Shown: piece by piece, positions 4,903-8,661 of the stretch | Position numbering within the stretch: the first letter of the stretch is position 1 | How the letters are laid out: each line of letters starts with the position of its first letter | Program-made: the position numbers and the translations under genes | Assembly (NCBI GenBank): GCA_035458525.1 | Contig: DATHZQ010000124.1 | Coordinates: 1-8,661, forward strand | Length of the DNA: 8,661 bases | Source of the DNA: DATHZQ01 sp035458525 | GTDB taxonomy: Bacteria; Actinomycetota; Acidimicrobiia; Spongiisociales; UBA5794 | Direction: 5' to 3' | The notes under the pieces: model-generated | What the model was told of the DNA's origin: nothing | Databases searched by the model: none | The model's input: the letters and a program-made list of their open reading frames with translations, nothing else

Positions 4903-7377
4903 TCAGCTCTTGACCCGGGTCATCTTCGGGTCGTACAGAGGCCGTACCGACGCAACGGCGGGGTAGCGGGTGCCTGCGATGTCGACTTCCCAGTCGCCGG
5001 AGTCCAACCACGCCTGCGTGATCGGCTCGCCTGCCTCGATCATCACCATGCCGACGGCGCCACCGAGTGTGAAGCCGTAAGAAGCAGAGCGCACGTAGCC
5101 GTGGGCAATCCCGTTGCGGTGCACGATCTCTGCGTGGAACATCAACGGCTCGGGGTCGGTCACCAGGACCTGCACGAGGCGCTGCGTGTGCGGGCCGGCC
5201 TTGCGGGCGAGGGTCGCCTCCCGTCCGATGAAGCCGTCCGGTTTGGTGAGGTCGACGGCGAATCCGAGCCCGGCCTCGTAGACGTCATCGGTGTTGTCGA
5301 TGTCGTGCCCGTAGTCGCGGTAACCCTTCTCCATGCGCAGGCTGGACACCGCCTTGAGACCGGCATGACGCAGGCCGGATGGCTCTCCAGCAGCAATGAG
5401 ACGGTCGTAGACATGCACGGCCTGCTCGGTCGGGACAAACAACTCGTAGCCGAGCTCGCCGACGTAGGTGATGCGGTTGCAGAGCACTCGGGCAAACCCG
5501 ATGTCGATCTCGCGCGCGGTGCGAAACGGAAACGAATCGTTCGACATGTCGGCCGACGTGATGGCCTGGACGACTTTGCGAGAGCCGGGACCCTGGACGC
5601 TGATCATGGCAAAGCCGCCGGTCACGTCGGTGACCGTCACCCTCTCGCTCGCGCCGGCGTGGCGGCGCATCCACGTTTCGACATGGCGGTGGGCGGTATC
5701 GGTTGCGACCACCAAGAACCGATCGTCGTCGAGCTTCGTGACGGTGAGGTCGGCCTCGATGGTGCCTCCCTCGTTCAGCCACTGCGTGTAAGTGGTCCGT
5801 TCCCTCTCTGCGTCGACGTTGTTGGCCGAGAGTCGGTTCAACAGCCTCCCGGCGCCTCCGCCTTGGACCAGGAACTTCGACATGAACGACATGTCGATCA
5901 CAACGGTTTGGTGGCGGGCAGCATCGTGCTCGGCTCGCCAATACGGAAACCAGTTCTGCCGTCCCCACGACAACCGCTCCACCACAGGCGCAACCCTCGA
6001 CGGTGCATACCAGTCGGGGCTCTCCCAGCCACTGACCTCGCGAAAGTGCGCGCCCTGGCTTCGCAGACGTCCGTGGAGCGGCGACAGCTTGGCATTCCGT
6101 GCGGTCTCCATCTCCCGCGTCGGGTAGTGCGCCTGGTACACCAGGCCGAGCGACTCGACGACGCGGGCGGCCCGATACTCGCGATTCTTCTGATACGGGT
6201 GGAGCCGGTCGATGTTGAAGCCGGTGACATCCACGCTGGGTCGACCCCCGACGATCCACTCGGCGACGATCTTGCCGAGCCCCCCGCCGGTGAGGATGCC
6301 GATCGAGTTCAGGCCTGCGGCCACGAAGTAGTTGCGCAGCTCGGGGGCCTCGCCGACGATCGGTTGAAGGTCCGGCGTGAAACTCTCAGGGCCGCAGAAG
6401 AACGTGCGGATGCCGGTGGCTTGCGATACCGGCACCCGACGCATCGCCGTCTCAACGTAGGGACCCATTCGGTCCCAATCCGGCGGCAGCGTGCCGAAGG
6501 AGAAGGTCTCGGGCACGCCGTCGAGTTGCCACGGTGCCGCCACCGGTTCGAAGAGTCCGATCATGAGGCCGCCGACCTCTTCGCGGTAGTAGCCGTGCGA
6601 CGCCGGGTCCTCGAGGATCGGCCAGTGGGGTGAGATGTCAGGAATCTGCTCCGTGATGAGGTAGTAATGCTCTGCGGCCTGGAGCGGGACGGTGATGCCG
6701 GACGTCTCGCCGAGCTGGCGAGCCCACATGCCGGCACAGTTGACCACGTACTCCGCTTCGATGTCGCCGTTCGTGGTGCGAACCCCGGTCACCGCGCCGT
6801 TGCTGCTCAATGTCCCGGTGACGGCGGTATCTTCGACGATGGTCACGCCGCGCATTCGGGCACCCTTGGCGAGCGACATAGTGACGTCGACGGGGTTCGC
6901 TCGCCCATCTCCGGGGACGTAGAACCCGGCCAAGACGTCGTCGGTGCGGGCGAGCGGGAACAGCTGGTCCACCTCACGTGGCGAGATCTCCTCCACCTGC
7001 ACCCCGCAATGACGGTTGAACGCGGCGATGCGGCGATACTCCTCGAGACGATCGACGTCCGTCGCGAGCTCGACGAATCCGACGGGGGAGAAGCCGGTAG
7101 CGAGCCCTGTCTCCTCTTCGAGACCTGTGTAGAGGTCGCGGGTATAGCGGCGCATCTCCGTGGATGTCTCCGACAGGGAGCCGAAGGTGACGACGAGGCC
7201 GGCGGCATGCCACGTCGTGCCGGACGTCAGCCGGTCACGCTCGATGACCACGACGTCGGACCAGCCGAGATGAGCGAGGTGGTAGGCGACACTGCACCCG
7301 ATGATGCCGCCGCCGATGATCACGACCCTGGCGCGGACGGGTAGCGGTGTGGACATCGAAGGCGCCGCTGTGCTCAT
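4903..7377 (-). CDS. FAD-dependent dimethylglycine/sarcosine dehydrogenase-type protein with GcvT domain
   Basis: The 824-residue protein has the layout of dimethylglycine oxidase/dehydrogenase and sarcosine dehydrogenase. These oxidise an N-methyl group of glycine derivatives and hand the one-carbon unit to tetrahydrofolate as methylene-THF. The N-terminal DAO-type FAD domain (about 17-385) has GGGIIG (22-27) and the acidic strand end VVVIERD (42-48). SGTTWHAAG (52-60) contains His57, the residue that carries covalent FAD in this family. EHYYLITE (236-243) lies near the expected active site. A linker (about 386-430) leads to the GcvT folate-binding domain (about 435-715), with GGTIEADLTV (537-546) and GYELFVP (643-649), then the GcvT C-terminal barrel (about 725-815). 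Length is close to the 830 residues of Arthrobacter dimethylglycine oxidase. ATG 7377 is used; ATG at codon 8 is an alternative, and neither has a strong ribosome site. Substrate (dimethylglycine, sarcosine or another methylamine) cannot be fixed. There is no clear terminator before arsM. Confidence 0.92.
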   Translation of the reverse strand: MSTAAPSMSTPLPVRARVVIIGGGIIGCSVAYHLAHLGWSDVVVIERDRLTSGTTWHAAGLVVTFGSLSETSTEMRRYTRDLYTGLEEETGLATGFSPVGFVELATDVDRLEEYRRIAAFNRHCGVQVEEISPREVDQLFPLARTDDVLAGFYVPGDGRANPVDVTMSLAKGARMRGVTIVEDTAVTGTLSSNGAVTGVRTTNGDIEAEYVVNCAGMWARQLGETSGITVPLQAAEHYYLITEQIPDISPHWPILEDPASHGYYREEVGGLMIGLFEPVAAPWQLDGVPETFSFGTLPPDWDRMGPYVETAMRRVPVSQATGIRTFFCGPESFTPDLQPIVGEAPELRNYFVAAGLNSIGILTGGGLGKIVAEWIVGGRPSVDVTGFNIDRLHPYQKNREYRAARVVESLGLVYQAHYPTREMETARNAKLSPLHGRLRSQGAHFREVSGWESPDWYAPSRVAPVVERLSWGRQNWFPYWRAEHDAARHQTVVIDMSFMSKFLVQGGGAGRLLNRLSANNVDAERERTTYTQWLNEGGTIEADLTVTKLDDDRFLVVATDTAHRHVETWMRRHAGASERVTVTDVTGGFAMISVQGPGSRKVVQAITSADMSNDSFPFRTAREIDIGFARVLCNRITYVGELGYELFVPTEQAVHVYDRLIAAGEPSGLRHAGLKAVSSLRMEKGYRDYGHDIDNTDDVYEAGLGFAVDLTKPDGFIGREATLARKAGPHTQRLVQVLVTDPEPLMFHAEIVHRNGIAHGYVRSASYGFTLGGAVGMVMIEAGEPITQAWLDSGDWEVDIAGTRYPAVASVRPLYDPKMTRVKS

Positions 7378-7713
7378 CGACGCAAATGCTCGCAGTTCGG
7401 CTGTCGCTGGGCGAGCCGCCGGGGCGGCGGGCTGGTTGGTTGACCGGACGGCTCACCTGAGGACCTGGCAGCGGCTGGTCTCAGTTCACTGATCCCGGGC
7501 GGCTTGGTTGGCGCATTACGCCCGCTGCCGGTCAAATCGGCCATTTCGCGCTTGCCGGTGGTGAGGTCGTCGATAGTGATCGTTCGAGCATGGTGGCGTT
7601 TGGTGCGGGACGATTGATGCAACGGATAGGCGCGCCCACGGCCGCCACTCGGCCCTACCCGCAGTCGTCCCGGGGGCCGGCAATGGGCGGTGACGGCAAC
7701 GAGGAGGTCCAAC
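7378..7713. other. gene-poor stretch upstream of the flavoprotein gene
   Basis: About 336 bp lie between the divergent starts of the flavoprotein (minus) and the small membrane protein (plus). The only items of note are a weak minus-strand frame ending at 7374, whose stop overlaps the flavoprotein start as ATGA, and the strong ribosome site GAGGAGG at 7701-7707 for the plus-strand gene. I see no convincing promoter boxes or repeats. Confidence 0.45.
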
Positions 7714-8079
7714 ATGAGCTCCTCGATCTCGTGGAGCGGTCGCCTCATCCTCGTCCTTGCCGGTGCTCTGATGGTGTTGGTGGGCGTCGGCGTGCGCAGC
7801 CACGAATTGGACTACGAGGACAAGGTCGACCGGTGGAAGGAAACAGCGGACGGAACGGAGGCGATCTACCAGTTCCCCGACGACGAGATGGGACGCGTTA
7901 CGAGATCACCGAACTCGACCAATCGACGGCAGCGGCGGCGGGACCGGCGGGTGTGCCGGCTGGGGAGGACACCGATGACGAAACCCAAAGACCCGCCGCA
8001 CCCGCAGTGGCCGTATCTTCTCGCGTGCGCTATCGCCAGTATTTGCTTTCACGGATCCAAGAGGCGTCGGCGGGTGTGA
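7714..8079 (+). CDS. small single-pass membrane protein, probably frameshifted
   Basis: ATG 7714 has an excellent ribosome site, GAGGAGG (7701-7707), 6 bases upstream. The product begins MSSSISWSGR and has one membrane span (about 9-27, LILVLAGALMVLVGVGV). A charged stretch follows (HELDYEDKVDRWKETADGTE and AIYQFPDDE, to residue 58), probably outside the membrane. After residue 58 the annotated frame turns into an Arg-rich run (RRQRRRDRR), which looks like out-of-frame reading. One frame back, from about 7896 to 8222, the text looks natural: RYEITELDQSTAAAAGPAG, then VPAGEDTDDETQRP. A one-base deletion near 7885-7896 would explain this. The gene is therefore probably broken, or the sequence has an error there; no slippery heptamer is evident for programmed shifting. 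The family is not recognised. It lies between the flavoprotein gene and an IS3 insertion. Confidence 0.5.
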   Translation: MSSSISWSGRLILVLAGALMVLVGVGVRSHELDYEDKVDRWKETADGTEAIYQFPDDEMGRVTRSPNSTNRRQRRRDRRVCRLGRTPMTKPKDPPHPQWPYLLACAIASICFHGSKRRRRV

Positions 8080-8320
8080 TGGCGGGATGCCAGCCGCCCA
8101 GAACGCTCACTATGCGCCGTAACGAACGGAGGCTCCAGGCGCGCGATAACGGCATGCCTGAAGAGCGGTGGTGGTGTCAAGTGGCGTTTTCGGTCGACTT
8201 GGGGTCTTCGAGACGCGTGTGATCGGTGGCGGCTGCGCCGTCGTGGAGATCGGTTGGATTGTGGACGGTTGTGGTCTGCCGGCTCCTGGTCCCGGCTGGT
8301 GCGGGATGCAACACGCTGGG
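8080..8320. other. stretch between the small membrane gene and the IS end, no clear gene
   Basis: The shifted frame of the preceding gene stays open to 8222 but loses a natural look after about 8090. The rest (8223-8320) has no convincing frame. It is likely the decayed end of the preceding gene plus the DNA that received the insertion sequence. Confidence 0.4.
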
Positions 8321-8661
8321 TGAACCGCCCTGGGATGGTTGGAGACTCTCGACCTTGGAAACGAGGATGGAGAGATGCCACGAGAGAAGTCACCGGGGAA
8401 GCCGACGACGCGTCGCTACACGGAGTCGGAGAAGGATCAGGCGGTGCGGTTGGTGCGTCAGCTGCGTGAGGAGTTGGGCACCGAGCATGGCACCGTGCAG
8501 CGAGTCGCCAAACAGCTCGGATACGGAGTCGAGTCGGTGCGTACGTGGGTGCGTGAACGCGATGTCACCGACGGGCTGGCCGGACCGGATGCGCAGCGGG
8601 TCCGTGAGCTCGAAGCCGAGAACAAGGACCTGAACCAAGAGGTCCGTGAGTTGCGACGTGC
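8321..8661 (+). mobile_element. IS3-family insertion sequence, left part only
   Basis: The sequence TGAACCGCCCTGGG and then GTTGGAGACTC, starting at 8321, has the TG-first, GC-rich terminal repeat form common in actinobacterial IS3-family elements. The OrfA start codon follows 54 bases later. The right end, OrfB and the target duplication lie beyond the window; the base triplet just outside the left end is GGG (8318-8320). Confidence 0.8.
8375..8661 (+). CDS. IS3-family transposase OrfA, N-terminal part, runs off the window
   Basis: 95 codons are visible before the right edge. The protein opens MPREKSPGKPTTRRYTESEK and continues with QAVRLVRQLREELG, HGTVQRVAKQLGYGVES and VRTWVRERDV. This is the helix-turn-helix of IS3-type OrfA (about residues 38-60), which binds the terminal repeats. 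A leucine-zipper-like helix follows (VRELEAENKDLNQEVRELRR, 76-95), used for multimerisation. In this family OrfA and the DDE-bearing OrfB are normally joined by -1 frameshifting near the end of OrfA, which is outside the window. ATG 8375 is the start expected from family alignments, with purine-rich GGAGAG directly ahead and GAGG slightly further upstream. The visible part is intact. Confidence 0.93.
   Translation, partial: MPREKSPGKPTTRRYTESEKDQAVRLVRQLREELGTEHGTVQRVAKQLGYGVESVRTWVRERDVTDGLAGPDAQRVRELEAENKDLNQEVRELRR

Noticed and set aside
4876..7344. Long plus-strand open frames (4876-6633 and 6667-7344) opposite the flavoprotein gene
   Set aside because: They are antisense shadows of a well-supported high-GC gene. 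Their composition is His/Asp/Arg/Gly-rich with no family motifs and no ribosome sites.
7374..7748. Minus-strand frame whose stop overlaps the flavoprotein start as ATGA
   Set aside because: The overlap hints at translational coupling, but the product is Pro/Arg-rich, third-position GC is only moderate, there is no ribosome site, and it collides with the ribosome site of the plus-strand gene at 7714.
1..8661. A CRISPR array, toxin-antitoxin pair, defence island or other new multi-gene system
   Set aside because: No regularly spaced repeats, nucleases, helicases or paired small genes were seen. The evidence supports a rearranged accessory segment with ordinary genes and mobile-element traces.

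Overview
The window reads as high-GC actinobacterial DNA. The real frames have mostly G or C at third codon positions, Shine-Dalgarno (SD) motifs are AGAGG/GGAGG-like, GTG or TTG starts are plausible, and one lipoprotein has a long Ser/Thr-rich linker. A lineage such as the Acidimicrobiia would fit, but that is inference. It looks like an accessory, rearranged stretch. It holds six recognisable or well-supported genes, one probably frameshifted gene, one recombinase relic, and the left end of an insertion sequence.

Left part (1-2000). A minus-strand gene of the prolipoprotein diacylglyceryl transferase (Lgt) family runs off the left edge. Its 5' end abuts a decayed, frameshifted fragment of a tyrosine recombinase (about 554-735). 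An intact tyrosine recombinase (1034-1957, plus strand) follows and is clearly the fragment's paralogue. Its ribosome binding site lies inside a 9-bp inverted repeat. A 12-bp GC-rich hairpin follows its stop codon.

Middle part (2001-4011). Two divergent export-signal genes share a control region of about 350 bp. One encodes a small secreted protein on the minus strand (2074-2526), the other a lipoprotein on the plus strand (2881-3651). The shared region contains a perfect 8-bp palindrome with a GAAA centre and a second copy of its half-site.

Right-centre (4012-7377, minus strand). A large two-domain flavoenzyme of the dimethylglycine/sarcosine dehydrogenase type has an FAD amine-oxidase half and a GcvT folate half. 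It is followed by arsM, an arsenite S-adenosylmethionine methyltransferase. arsM has its own upstream region with an AT-rich, ArsR-like operator overlapping a TTGACA -35 box, but no arsR is present in the window. A long imperfect hairpin follows arsM.

Right end (7378-8661). After a gene-poor stretch comes a small single-pass membrane protein whose reading frame seems broken halfway. Then comes the left terminal repeat of an IS3-family element at 8321 and the 5' part of its OrfA, which runs off the right edge.

No CRISPR array, tRNA, rRNA or recognisable defence system was found. The most interesting points are the recombinase duplication and decay at the truncated Lgt-like gene, the ribosome-site hairpin, the orphan regulated arsM, and the strong unexplained inverted repeats.
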